From Bacteroidota bacterium (GTDB taxonomy: Bacteria; Bacteroidota; Bacteroidia; B-17B0; Aurantibacillaceae), in contig JANYBY010000412.1 of assembly GCA_025360565.1 (NCBI GenBank), positions 1 to 7,689 of the forward strand: a stretch of DNA of 7,689 nt, in the 5' to 3' direction. Made by a program: the position numbers and the translations under genes. Of this stretch, positions 1 to 7,039 are shown in pieces; position 1 is the first letter of the stretch, and the number at the start of each line of letters is the position of its first letter. The notes under the pieces were generated by a model, which saw only the letters and a program-made list of their open reading frames with translations, ran no database searches and had not been told where the DNA came from.

Positions 1-372
1 GCCATAAGCGATCAACATTAAGTTAGGGTCGTGTAGGTGTTCTCCAATTTTTAAAGATTTTTGATAATAATCTATGGCCTGAAAATAATCGCCTTTAACT
101 TGAAAGTGCGCGCCAAAAAGATTTAAAACTTTAGGCTGATTTCGTTTGTTATTAAATTTTTTTACGAGAAATAAAGCTTTTTTGGCTAGCAGATAAGTAG
201 TGTCAGGATCGGAATAAATATACTCCCATGCCAGATCGTAATACGCGTAATATTTAGCGGTATCATGAGCCGTGGCGGATTTAATAATTTTAATTAACGA
301 ATCTTTGGTAGATGCGGAAAAATTACGGCAAAAGATGAGCGCTAATAAAAGAAATATGATTTTTGATCTCAC
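1..372 (-). CDS. Exported TPR-type protein, N-terminal part (C-terminus beyond left edge)
   Basis: An open frame of 124 codons runs from a GTG at 372-370 off the left edge. An in-frame TAG lies a few codons upstream and no ATG is available, so GTG is the only sensible start. The N-terminus, MRSKIIFLLLALIFCRNFSA, is a clear signal peptide (basic n-region, about ten hydrophobic residues, likely cut after FSA near residue 20). The mature part begins with S-T-K-D-S-L, resembling the short 'DSL' segment just after the signal peptide in the neighbouring TPR proteins. Around residues 85-115 there is a helical pair with TPR spacing (FGAHFQVKGDYFQAIDYYQKSL), including the typical G-D-Y and A-x-x-Y-Y-x-K-S-L pattern. 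It is probably another member of the cluster's family. Whether it carries a membrane helix and the C-terminal tag cannot be seen. The 259-base gap upstream suggests its own promoter, but none was recognised. Confidence 0.82.
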   Translation of the reverse strand, partial: MRSKIIFLLLALIFCRNFSASTKDSLIKIIKSATAHDTAKYYAYYDLAWEYIYSDPDTTYLLAKKALFLVKKFNNKRNQPKVLNLFGAHFQVKGDYFQAIDYYQKSLKIGEHLHDPNLMLIAYG

Positions 373-631
373 TTTAAATCCGAATGTCTATTAACGACTA
401 AAAAATACTCTTCTAATATAGGTAAATTTGCCGGTTTGTAGGATAGAAGAAGGATAAAATTAGGGAAAATGCTGATAGAGTGATTGAACCGCGACTATTT
501 TGGCTTTTGATTATATTTTAATCCCTATAAACTTAGCTTTGGCAACTTAAGGCAATTTGTTAACTGCGTTATTAATTAAGCTTAAAGTCTGTTTATCTAT
601 TGAATGGGATACGAAACATAAAAGTAGTAAT
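373..631. other. Intergenic gap, no gene seen
   Basis: This 259-base A+T-rich stretch separates the stop of the cytoplasmic TPR gene from the GTG start of the next TPR gene and is the largest gap in the window. No open frame with coding character, RNA gene or GC-rich hairpin with a T-tract was found. It contains a ten-base palindrome, TTAAGCTTAA, at 576-585, too weak to call a terminator. No good minus-strand match to the Bacteroidota promoter pattern (TAnnTTTG at -7) was seen. A transcript boundary here is plausible from spacing alone. There is no remnant of a phosphatase domain downstream of the tagged gene. Confidence 0.6.
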
Positions 632-742
632 TTAATCTTTTATCAACTTATTTAAACTTTTTTCAAAGTAAATTTCGGATGTGATCAATGCAGTTTGAAT
701 TCGTTTGGCATACTCAATGCTATCTGTTATCTCTTTATTTTT
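632..742 (-). repeat. C-terminal tag, copy 1 (cytoplasmic TPR gene)
   Basis: Last 36 codons plus stop of the cytoplasmic TPR gene. It is the most divergent protein copy: E replaces H in DSIEYAKRIQ, and the following segment has YFEKS where the others have YI. At DNA level it is closest to the copy at 7040-7150: 690-711 and 7098-7119 match at 20 of 22 bases. Confidence 0.85.
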
Positions 743-1852
743 TTCGGTAATGAGCCTATAGGCGTTTTTTAGTTCTACATTTTTAAGCCTTTCAATTTCC
801 TGTTCTTTTTCATGCAATAAAGAACTTTGCAAATTACTTATTTTTGTTTCACTTTCTTTTCGATTTAGTTCTAAAGTAAGCTGAATAAATTTTTCGTAAT
901 AGTCTATTGAATCGGTATAATTATTAGTGAGTTTGTAAAGTGTTGCCAGACTTTGATAAACATGGGCAAGCCGCACCGGAAGATTGGTTTCTAAGGCAAT
1001 CACTTCGGCTTTTAAAAAAAAGGCGATGGCTTCTTTTTTATCTCCTTTATCAATATAAGTAGCGGCTATATCTATCAAACTCCCCAAAACAAAGGGCCTC
1101 ATATTCACATCTTCCCTTATTTTTAATCCTTCAGAAAAATACCTAAGAGCCTCGTCGTATTTTTTTAACTTCTTGTAAATTGCCCCAATGTCGCTTAGGG
1201 CGCGACTTTCGCCAATATTATTTTTTTCAAATCTCAGTATATCCAAGCTCTTATAGCCAAGTTCAAGCGCTTTTTCGTATTGGCCGTTTTCTGTATATAT
1301 ATTTGATAAGCCTGTGTATATACGGCCGCTCCACATATTATTTTGCGAATCAAATCTGACTCCGGTCTTATAATATTTTTCGGCGTCGGCATATTTTTTA
1401 AGATCTTTGTAAACTGTACCTGTTATATAATAAGCTCTTACATAATCTAAAGAATTTTCTTCATTTTTTTCAAAAAACTCGATTCCTTTTAAGGCGTAAT
1501 ATAAAGCCGCTTCAGGTTTTCCACTGCTGTTGGTAATAATTGCCAAAGTAAGCAGGGTATTTGCGATCCATTTTTTATCATCCAGTTCCTTAAATATTGG
1601 AAGCGCTTGGTTTAATAACTTTAAAGAGCTTTCGGCATTGTGCTTTAAAATAAAAGTGCCTATACCTAAACTAAGGTAACATCTGGCAACACCGTAAGTG
1701 TAATTTATTGATCTTGCTTTTTCAAGTGCTTCAGCGCATAATGCCATTGGATCGATCTCAACGGTTATATTACCTCTTTGTTCCCAAAATCCATCGTTAA
1801 TCTCATTAATAGATGCGATTAATTCTGCCTCATTATTTATACTTTCCTTCAA
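632..1852 (-). CDS. Cytoplasmic TPR protein with C-terminal SpoIIE-linker tag, no phosphatase domain
   Basis: The protein has 406 residues with no signal peptide and no membrane helix, so it is predicted to be cytoplasmic. Residues 10-330 form a TPR solenoid of about eight units spaced near 40 residues, with clear units around 137-170 (KDLKKYADAEKYYKTG), 177-210 (NGQYEKALELGYKSL), 217-250 (KKLKKYDEALRYFSEGL) and 297-330. Residues 330-375 are a charged coiled coil. Residues 371-406 are the conserved tag, here DSIEYAKRIQTALITSE and ending LNKLIKD. The layout matches cytoplasmic Bacteroidota TPR-coiled coil-SpoIIE phosphatases, but the protein ends before any catalytic motif. The start is TTG at 1852: an in-frame TAA lies eight codons upstream and the first ATG is codon 36, inside the first TPR-like helix pair, so TTG fits better. 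It follows its neighbour by 68 bases. Role inferred: sensing or scaffolding by protein-protein contacts; the partner is unknown. Confidence 0.88.
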   Translation of the reverse strand: MKESINNEAELIASINEINDGFWEQRGNITVEIDPMALCAEALEKARSINYTYGVARCYLSLGIGTFILKHNAESSLKLLNQALPIFKELDDKKWIANTLLTLAIITNSSGKPEAALYYALKGIEFFEKNEENSLDYVRAYYITGTVYKDLKKYADAEKYYKTGVRFDSQNNMWSGRIYTGLSNIYTENGQYEKALELGYKSLDILRFEKNNIGESRALSDIGAIYKKLKKYDEALRYFSEGLKIREDVNMRPFVLGSLIDIAATYIDKGDKKEAIAFFLKAEVIALETNLPVRLAHVYQSLATLYKLTNNYTDSIDYYEKFIQLTLELNRKESETKISNLQSSLLHEKEQEIERLKNVELKNAYRLITEKNKEITDSIEYAKRIQTALITSEIYFEKSLNKLIKD

Positions 1853-1920
1853 GCCCTTAAAGTTAGATTTTTATTCTGATACCGAACATTTGTAAAAAAA
1901 TCTTTTATTAATGGGGCGTT

Positions 1921-2028
1921 CTATCTCATTAATTTATTCAAGGCTCTATCAATATACATTTCTGAAGTAATGAGGGCGGTTTGTATACGTTTGGCGTAAT
2001 GAATACTGTCTAAGATCTCCTTTTGTTT
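1921..2028 (-). repeat. C-terminal tag, copy 2
   Basis: Last 35 codons plus stop of the 485-residue TPR gene. The DNA of this copy is unusually close to two others: 1976-2010 matches 3493-3527 at 33 of 35 bases, and 2003-2028 matches 5111-5136 at 25 of 26 bases. The protein ends LNKLMR, one residue shorter than the K-D endings. Confidence 0.88.
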
Positions 2029-3378
2029 TTCTTCAATGATCTGATTCTTATCTTCTACTTCCCTTTTTTGGGCGCGTATAATTTTGTTCACTTTTTCTTT
2101 TTCTTTATAATTTCGGTAAACATAAACTAAAAAGACGGCTAATATTATTAGGCCTGCTAAAATGGAGTAAATTATATTTTTTTGTTTTTTTAATTGTGCC
2201 TCGTGCAATATCTTTGTTTTCTCATCTTCTAGTTCCTGAATTTTTTTTGACTGGGCTATCTGGTTGTTGTACTCTATGGAAGCTATTTTTTTTGCACTTT
2301 CCTTTCCGTTTATACTGTCCTTAACTGTTTGAAAGAGTTTGTTATTGTAAAGGGCGGTTTTAAAATCGTTCTTTGATTCATAAATTTCCGTAAGTCCGGA
2401 ATAAACTGTTTGCAAGTGTTGTAATTGTCCGGATCTTTCGGCTAAAACTTTTGCTTCATTAAAATACTTTAAAGCGCTGTCGTAATTTTTTAATTTAAGA
2501 TGGGCCTTGCCAATACACGCAAGGTTACTTGTTATCTCACTCATGTCGAGGCTGTTTTCCAGTAATTTTTTGCCCCGTTTATAATAATCCAAAGCCGAAG
2601 AGAATAAGTTTTTCATGAAAAAGATCTCGCCGATATTATTGTAGGAATATGCTTGGCCTACTTTGTTATTTTTTATGATCTGAATTTGAAGGGCTTTTGA
2701 AAAGTAATACATGGCCGAATCAAAATTTCGGCAAGTAAGATAACAGTTGCCAAGATTTAAATAGCTGTGCGAAATGCGCAGGGTATCGTTTAACTTTAAT
2801 CTTAACATAAGAGCTGTATGATGATAGAATACCGATTTTTGGCAATCCTTTTGATCAACATATAAATTGCCGAGGCCATTATTGGCACTTGCAATTTTAG
2901 AATCATCTTTTAATTCTTCGGCGATCTTTAAGGCTTTAAAATAATTCTCGGCAGCACCGGCGTAATTTCCTTGGCCGTAAAAAGCGCTACCTTTCGAATT
3001 GTAAACGTTAAACAAGCCGTTTTTATTTTTTGTTTTCACGCAAATATCAAACGCTTTATCAAGGTATTGATGATTGATGGAATAATTTCCTGAATACCTG
3101 GCATAAAAGGCAATTTTTAAATAAACATCTAATAAGCCTTTATTGTAATTTAATTTTTGAGCAATGGGAATAGAAGATCTTAATATAGCTATCAATACTG
3201 TATCGGGAGCGAGATCTTTTTTGAAAGTGATCTCGGCAATTTTAAAAATGCGCAAAACAGTATTGGTATCTTCGGGTAGAGTTTGATTGAGTTTTTTAAG
3301 GGAGTCGATCTGTTTGTTTTGGGCAAATGAACAAAGCGAAAATAAAATCAAAAAAAACGATAAATATTTTTTAGTCAT
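1921..3378 (-). CDS. Membrane-anchored periplasmic TPR protein with cytoplasmic coiled coil and SpoIIE-linker tag
   Basis: The protein has 485 residues and an ATG start. Residues 1-20 (MTKKYLSFFLILFSLCSFAQ) are a signal peptide ending in the S-F-A-Q style common in Bacteroidota. Residues about 80-356 hold seven regular TPR units on a 40-residue period (near 83, 123, 163, 203, 243, 283 and 323), for example GNYAGAAENYFKALKIAEEL and KNYDSALKYFNEAKVLAE. A charged coiled coil (360-400) leads to one membrane helix at 402-422, then a second coiled coil (423-450) and the tag (451-485), DSIHYAKRIQTALITSE, ending LNKLMR. Predicted topology: TPRs in the periplasm, coiled coil and tag in the cytoplasm. 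This is the layout of Bacteroidota TPR sensors that end in a histidine kinase or SpoIIE phosphatase, but the output domain is absent and the 68 bases downstream encode no remnant. It lies 50 bases after its upstream paralogue. A signalling role is inferred from architecture only. Confidence 0.92.
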   Translation of the reverse strand: MTKKYLSFFLILFSLCSFAQNKQIDSLKKLNQTLPEDTNTVLRIFKIAEITFKKDLAPDTVLIAILRSSIPIAQKLNYNKGLLDVYLKIAFYARYSGNYSINHQYLDKAFDICVKTKNKNGLFNVYNSKGSAFYGQGNYAGAAENYFKALKIAEELKDDSKIASANNGLGNLYVDQKDCQKSVFYHHTALMLRLKLNDTLRISHSYLNLGNCYLTCRNFDSAMYYFSKALQIQIIKNNKVGQAYSYNNIGEIFFMKNLFSSALDYYKRGKKLLENSLDMSEITSNLACIGKAHLKLKNYDSALKYFNEAKVLAERSGQLQHLQTVYSGLTEIYESKNDFKTALYNNKLFQTVKDSINGKESAKKIASIEYNNQIAQSKKIQELEDEKTKILHEAQLKKQKNIIYSILAGLIILAVFLVYVYRNYKEKEKVNKIIRAQKREVEDKNQIIEEKQKEILDSIHYAKRIQTALITSEMYIDRALNKLMR

Positions 3379-3428
3379 AATGTAATGAGTGCTTTATTTT
3401 GATGAAAAACTATCAATTTATTTTTACC

Positions 3429-3545
3429 TTATTGTTTTTGATCTGCCAGTTTATTTAGCTTCTTCTCTATGTATAACTCAGAGGTTATCAAAGCAGTTTG
3501 TATTCGTTTGGCGTAATGAATACTGTCAATAATATCTTTATTCTT
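3429..3545 (-). repeat. C-terminal tag, copy 3
   Basis: Last 38 codons plus stop of the 528-residue TPR gene. The core reads DSIHYAKRIQTALITSE; the very end, ADQKQ, differs from all other copies, which end in M/I-K-D or M-R. It shares the 33-of-35-base match with copy 2. Confidence 0.88.
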
Positions 3546-5015
3546 TGCCTCCACGATTAGTTTTTGTTCACTGATGATCTTATTCTGTAACTTATTTCGC
3601 CTTAAACTTCGTAGGGTAACGCCGGCCAAAATTAGAATAATAATTAGCACTAATAGTGACCAATACAAGGTTAATTTTGTACGTTTTTCTTTTTCTTGCG
3701 AAACGGCTATCTCCGCCTGTTTAATTTTATTCTGCGCTTTGAGTACTTCATTCTCTTTTTCTTTTTCGCCCAATTCATATTTGTTTTCGAGTCGCATTAT
3801 TTTTGAAATGTTTTTCCCATCTCTTACGCTATCATCGATCACTTTGTACAAAATGTATTCGGCTAATGCGTTCTTATAATCTGATAGGCCCAAGTATGCG
3901 CCATATTTTCCCTGGTGTGCAGCAATTAAGATATCCTTTTCATTGCTGGCCGTAGTTTCTTTAATTACTTCATCAAATAATTTTATGGCTTCTTTATAAT
4001 TCTTAGTGGCCGAAAATAATTCAGCCAAATTCACATAAGAAATTGTTATAAGCCTGTAACTTTTTTTCGCCTTAAAGATCTCTAAAGCTTTTAAATAATA
4101 TTTTTTAGAACTTGCAAAATCATTTTGACCCTTACAAATGATCCCTAAATTACCGTAGGCCATTGCCATGTTTTCCTGATCCCTTTCCGTATTATAAAAT
4201 GATATTTGCTTTTTATTATAAAATAAAGCCGAATCCATTTTAAGTGCGGCTTGGTAATTGGCTCCAATCGCGCCATAAATACCTCCGATAGTAGACGAAT
4301 CCTTTTGTAAAAAAGCCATCGGCAGGGCTTTTAAGAGTAGTTGTCTTCCTTTTTCATAGTCTTGCAGGCTTTCATAAACCAAGGCGGTGTTTTTTAGAAC
4401 ACTTATAGTTTTTGCAGTATCTTTTAGTGACTCATAATTGCTCATTGATTCGTAAAAATATTTAAGGGATCTTTCATAATTGCCCATGTCGTGATATTGA
4501 GCACCTAAGCCATCAGATATCCGCACACGCTGATGTATGCTTTTTGATTTCTTTTCATGTTCAAGAGCTTGCAAAAGAAATTTTTCTGATTCACTGTGTT
4601 TTCGTAGGGCAGCATATGCGTTTCCGATTTGTATTAATATTTCAATAACCTGGTACTCATTATTTAATGATTTAGCAATAGCAAATGCTTCCTGACAATA
4701 TTTGAGCGAAACTTCGTTCATGCCTACCGTGTGATAAGAATAAGCTATTTTTGAAATAAGTATACATTTTGATCCGGTGTTTGTTGAATATTGAGTTTCA
4801 TTATACGCTATTCGCATAAATTTTAAATACGAAGTGTCGGTTGGATCATATTTTTGCCCGGCGTAATATATTTTAAGGGCAGATGATATTTTGCCGGAGT
4901 CTGACCGCATTGTTTTAAAGACCGCGACAAGACTATCCAATTTATTTGATTTAGAAAACGCCCTGCCGGAGGTAATTAAAAGAAGAGTAAAAATAAATTT
5001 TAACAGTATTTTCAT
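3429..5015 (-). CDS. Membrane-anchored periplasmic TPR protein with cytoplasmic coiled coil and SpoIIE-linker tag
   Basis: This is the longest family member here, 528 residues, with an ATG start 10 bases after the previous stop. A signal peptide covers about residues 1-20 (MKILLKFIFTLLLITSGRAF). TPR-type helix pairs extend from about 82 to 395, with good units such as GNYERSLKYFYESMSNYESL, NDFASSKKYYLKALEIF and KNYKEAIKLFDEVI. A highly charged coiled coil (400-447, many K and E) precedes one membrane helix at 448-469 (LTLYWSLLVLIIILILAGVT), followed by R-S-L-R-R, a second coiled coil and the tag (491-528). The tag carries DSIHYAKRIQTALITSE but ends LNKLADQKQ instead of LNKLIKD, so it runs two to three residues longer. 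Predicted topology is periplasmic TPRs and a cytoplasmic tail. No kinase or phosphatase domain is present. It is probably cotranscribed with the genes on either side. Function is unproven; sensor or adaptor is the best guess. Confidence 0.92.
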   Translation of the reverse strand: MKILLKFIFTLLLITSGRAFSKSNKLDSLVAVFKTMRSDSGKISSALKIYYAGQKYDPTDTSYLKFMRIAYNETQYSTNTGSKCILISKIAYSYHTVGMNEVSLKYCQEAFAIAKSLNNEYQVIEILIQIGNAYAALRKHSESEKFLLQALEHEKKSKSIHQRVRISDGLGAQYHDMGNYERSLKYFYESMSNYESLKDTAKTISVLKNTALVYESLQDYEKGRQLLLKALPMAFLQKDSSTIGGIYGAIGANYQAALKMDSALFYNKKQISFYNTERDQENMAMAYGNLGIICKGQNDFASSKKYYLKALEIFKAKKSYRLITISYVNLAELFSATKNYKEAIKLFDEVIKETTASNEKDILIAAHQGKYGAYLGLSDYKNALAEYILYKVIDDSVRDGKNISKIMRLENKYELGEKEKENEVLKAQNKIKQAEIAVSQEKEKRTKLTLYWSLLVLIIILILAGVTLRSLRRNKLQNKIISEQKLIVEAKNKDIIDSIHYAKRIQTALITSELYIEKKLNKLADQKQ

Positions 5016-5025
5016 GTATTATGAA

Positions 5026-5136
5026 TTAATCTTTTATCAGTTTTGTTAATGTTCTTTCTATGTATAACTCTAAGGTTATTAAAGCCGTTTGAATGCGTTT
5101 GGCGTAGTGTATACTGTCTAAGATCTCTTTTTGTTT
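5026..5136 (-). repeat. C-terminal tag, copy 4
   Basis: Last 36 codons plus stop of the short TPR gene. The core DSIHYAKRIQTALIT is unchanged even though the protein has lost the membrane helix; S becomes L in ITLE. The stretch 5111-5136 matches copy 2 at 25 of 26 bases. Confidence 0.87.
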
Positions 5137-5670
5137 GCTTAATACGATCACATTTCTTTCTTCTACCGGTTCTTTTTGTTTTTCTATCATTGCCTTTTGA
5201 GTTTCAACAACGTTTAAACTATCGTTAGTAGCAATATATAACTGATACATGTCGAGGCTTTCTTTGTATTTATCGGTTGCCTTGTATATTGATTTTAAAA
5301 GGAGACTTGCCCCGCGAATTATTAGCGGGTAATTTAATTCTTTAGATAAGTTGAGCGAGCGGCGAGTATAATATTCCGCCTCTTTGTATTTTTTTAATGC
5401 GAAATAAACTCTTCCAATACTATGCAAAGAAGACGCTACTCCTTTTTTGTAGTTTAATTTTTCGGCAAGTTTTAAACTGAGCTCGGCATATTTTAAAATA
5501 TCTTCCTCATCGCATTCTTCGCTTAACTGGTAAAGTATATTTACCTTGTTGGTATCTTCTTTTGTTGTTTTTAAAAGTGCATTAAGCGAATCCATTTTTG
5601 CTTGTGCAGATAATTTCCGCGGCAAAATAACAACAGATGCTAAAAATAAATATATGATAAGGTTTTTCAA
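5026..5670 (-). CDS. Short exported TPR protein with SpoIIE-linker tag and no membrane helix
   Basis: The protein has 214 residues. It starts at TTG 5670-5668, immediately after and in frame with the TAA of the NHL gene. A good signal peptide begins exactly there (MKNLIIYLFLASVVILPRKL, likely cut after SAQ at 21-23), which supports this start. Two to three TPR-like units follow (about 45-73, 76-109 and 116-149; KKYKEAEYYTRRSLNLSKEL is typical). After the last TPR, at DSLN (150-153), the sequence joins almost directly to the distal coiled coil (KQKEPVEERN near 164-173) and the tag (179-214). Compared with the 485-residue paralogue it lacks about 67 residues: the proximal coiled coil and the whole membrane helix. 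If the signal peptide is cleaved, TPRs and tag would both be periplasmic. The tag has two changes at otherwise conserved sites: ITLE instead of ITSE, and LTKL instead of LNKL. It could be a degenerating copy or a soluble variant; the frame is intact. Confidence 0.85.
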   Translation of the reverse strand: MKNLIIYLFLASVVILPRKLSAQAKMDSLNALLKTTKEDTNKVNILYQLSEECDEEDILKYAELSLKLAEKLNYKKGVASSLHSIGRVYFALKKYKEAEYYTRRSLNLSKELNYPLIIRGASLLLKSIYKATDKYKESLDMYQLYIATNDSLNVVETQKAMIEKQKEPVEERNVIVLSKQKEILDSIHYAKRIQTALITLELYIERTLTKLIKD

Positions 5671-7014
5671 TTACTCTTTTATAAATTTTTTTGTGATCTT
5701 AAAGTCAGTTCCGGAAATAAATAAAGTATAAATGCCCGGGAGAAATTTATTTAGCGGCAATGATCGGTTTAAATTAAAATTTAAAAAACATGTTTCGCGC
5801 CCAAGTACATCGATCACCTTTACGTCCAATTCGGTGCTTTGAAATTTATTTTCAGGAGAAAAATTCAGATATTCTTTAACCGGGTTAGGATAAATTAATA
5901 ATTCATTTTTCAGAGCCATTTCATTTATTCCGACAAAAGTGCCAAAAGCTATTTTGCGGACAGCATTGTTATTGTAATCAGCCGCGTAAACCTTACTGCT
6001 TGATGCATTACAAACTACACCCCTTGTATAATTAAATTTAGCGAGGGTATCCATATCATCCACAAAGCCTGCGGGGCCTTTGCCCGCATAGGTACTTACC
6101 ACCCCAGTGCTAACAAGCCTTACACGGTTATTGAAGGTGTCACCTATGTATATTTTTCCTGCACTATCGACATACAATTCGGTGGGGGTATTTAATAAGG
6201 CATTGGCCACAAGCCCGTTTAAAAAACCTCCGCTGCCATTACCGGTTGGCCCGCTGCCCGCCACTGTGGAAACAACCCGTGAAGTATCAATTTTTCGAAT
6301 GCGGTGATTATACGCGTCGGCCACAAATACATTTCCGTTCCTGTCAATACTTAATCCGGCGGGTGTGTAAAAACGCGCTGCCGTATCTTGTGCGTTCAAT
6401 AAAGCTCCAACGCTACCAACGCTCATTGCGCCGCCACCGCCGGCATAGGTGCTAACTGTTCCGGTTACCGATATTTTTCTGATCCGATGATTCCAACTGT
6501 CGCCAACAAATAATGCACCGGATTTATTTCTAACAATACCTCTTGGGTAATTAAATTGTGCTGTTGCCGCCGCACCGTCCAGATAGCCCGCTGTGCCATC
6601 GCCGGCAATGGTGGTAACACTTCCTGTTGAAGAAATTTTTCGGATGCGGTGATTTAAAAAATCGGCTACATATACATTTCCTAAATCGTCGGCATACACA
6701 CCGGTTGGACTGTTAAATTGCGCCGAAGCAGCCGGCCCGTCTAAAAAGCCCGCCACGCCTGTTCCGGCGAGGGTACTTACTATTCCGCCCGGAGTTATTT
6801 TGCGGATACAATTATTTCCGGCATCGGCCACATAAATATTTTCAAATTTATCAATACACATGCCAAACGGATTTTTAAAACGGGCAGCAGCCGTATCGCC
6901 ATTAATGAGCGCAGGCGTTCCGTTGCCGGCGTAGGTTGAAACGTAATTTTGAGCGCTGCAAAATGTAATGGCAACGCAGAAAAAAAGTAGTGTAAAATTA
7001 TTTTTTTTTGGCAT
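5671..7014 (-). CDS. Secreted NHL-repeat beta-propeller protein with T9SS type A sorting domain
   Basis: The chosen start is ATG 7014-7012, giving 447 residues; an in-frame TTG five codons upstream (7029) is possible but would only lengthen the n-region. Residues 1-22 (MPKKNNFTLLFFCVAITFCS then AQ) are a signal peptide. Residues about 24-360 hold six NHL-type units, each opening with V-S-T-x-A-G-x-G and ending with VADxxNHRIRKI or a variant; six such units are expected to close into a beta-propeller. Residues about 371-447 are a T9SS C-terminal sorting domain: LLIYPNPVKEYLNF, then VKVIDVLGRE, then PGIYTLFISG and a final KKFIKE. The protein should cross the outer membrane and be released or anchored at the surface. 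NHL propellers usually bind proteins or glycans; no catalytic residues were recognised. It sits between two TPR genes, 25 bases after one stop and abutting the next start, so it is probably cotranscribed with them. Confidence 0.93.
   Translation of the reverse strand: MPKKNNFTLLFFCVAITFCSAQNYVSTYAGNGTPALINGDTAAARFKNPFGMCIDKFENIYVADAGNNCIRKITPGGIVSTLAGTGVAGFLDGPAASAQFNSPTGVYADDLGNVYVADFLNHRIRKISSTGSVTTIAGDGTAGYLDGAAATAQFNYPRGIVRNKSGALFVGDSWNHRIRKISVTGTVSTYAGGGGAMSVGSVGALLNAQDTAARFYTPAGLSIDRNGNVFVADAYNHRIRKIDTSRVVSTVAGSGPTGNGSGGFLNGLVANALLNTPTELYVDSAGKIYIGDTFNNRVRLVSTGVVSTYAGKGPAGFVDDMDTLAKFNYTRGVVCNASSSKVYAADYNNNAVRKIAFGTFVGINEMALKNELLIYPNPVKEYLNFSPENKFQSTELDVKVIDVLGRETCFLNFNLNRSLPLNKFLPGIYTLFISGTDFKITKKFIKE
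5935..6945 (-). repeat. Six tandem NHL-repeat units within the secreted protein
   Basis: Six consecutive units of 54 to 61 codons. Units 2 and 3 are the most alike (AGFLDGPAASAQFNSPTG against AGYLDGAAATAQFNYPRG). Units 2, 3 and 4 end in NHRIRKI, unit 1 in NNCIRKI, unit 5 in NNRVRLV and unit 6 in NNAVRKI. Units 4 and 5 carry glycine-rich insertions in the first loop. The stretch is richer in G+C than the flanking TPR genes (33 of 60 bases at 6541-6600, against 14 of 60 at 4081-4140), partly because of the many Gly and Ala codons. Confidence 0.88.
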
Positions 7015-7039
7015 GAATTTAAATTCCAATTATTAATAA

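Noticed and set aside
534..541. TAGCTTTG on the plus strand, matching the Bacteroidota -7 pattern TAnnTTTG, with a TTTG at 506-509
   Set aside because: It points away from all genes in the window (no plus-strand gene follows) and the 24-base spacing is long; likely chance in A+T-rich DNA.
576..585. Palindrome TTAAGCTTAA as a possible terminator or operator
   Set aside because: Only ten bases, no loop, no GC-rich stem and no T-tract; expected by chance in this composition.
1853..1920. Possible frameshifted phosphatase remnant after the tag of the 485-residue protein
   Set aside because: Read by eye, the 68 bases show no SpoIIE/PP2C motif and are too short; the protein ends cleanly.
3379..3428. 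TAGTTTTT on the minus strand between the two membrane TPR genes, a possible -7 element
   Set aside because: It misses the final G of the pattern and has no convincing -33 partner; the short gap is better explained by cotranscription.
3574..3879. Plus-strand open frame of 101 codons
   Set aside because: Antisense to the coiled-coil and membrane-helix part of the 528-residue TPR gene; Ser/Phe-rich translation typical of a shadow of Lys/Glu-rich coding sequence.
5043..5731. Two plus-strand open frames of 61 codons opposite the short TPR gene
   Set aside because: Antisense to a well-supported gene, no homology signals; one merely mirrors the tag region.
6107..6455. Two overlapping plus-strand open frames opposite the NHL repeats
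   Set aside because: They mirror the repetitive NHL coding sequence and show no recognisable protein features.
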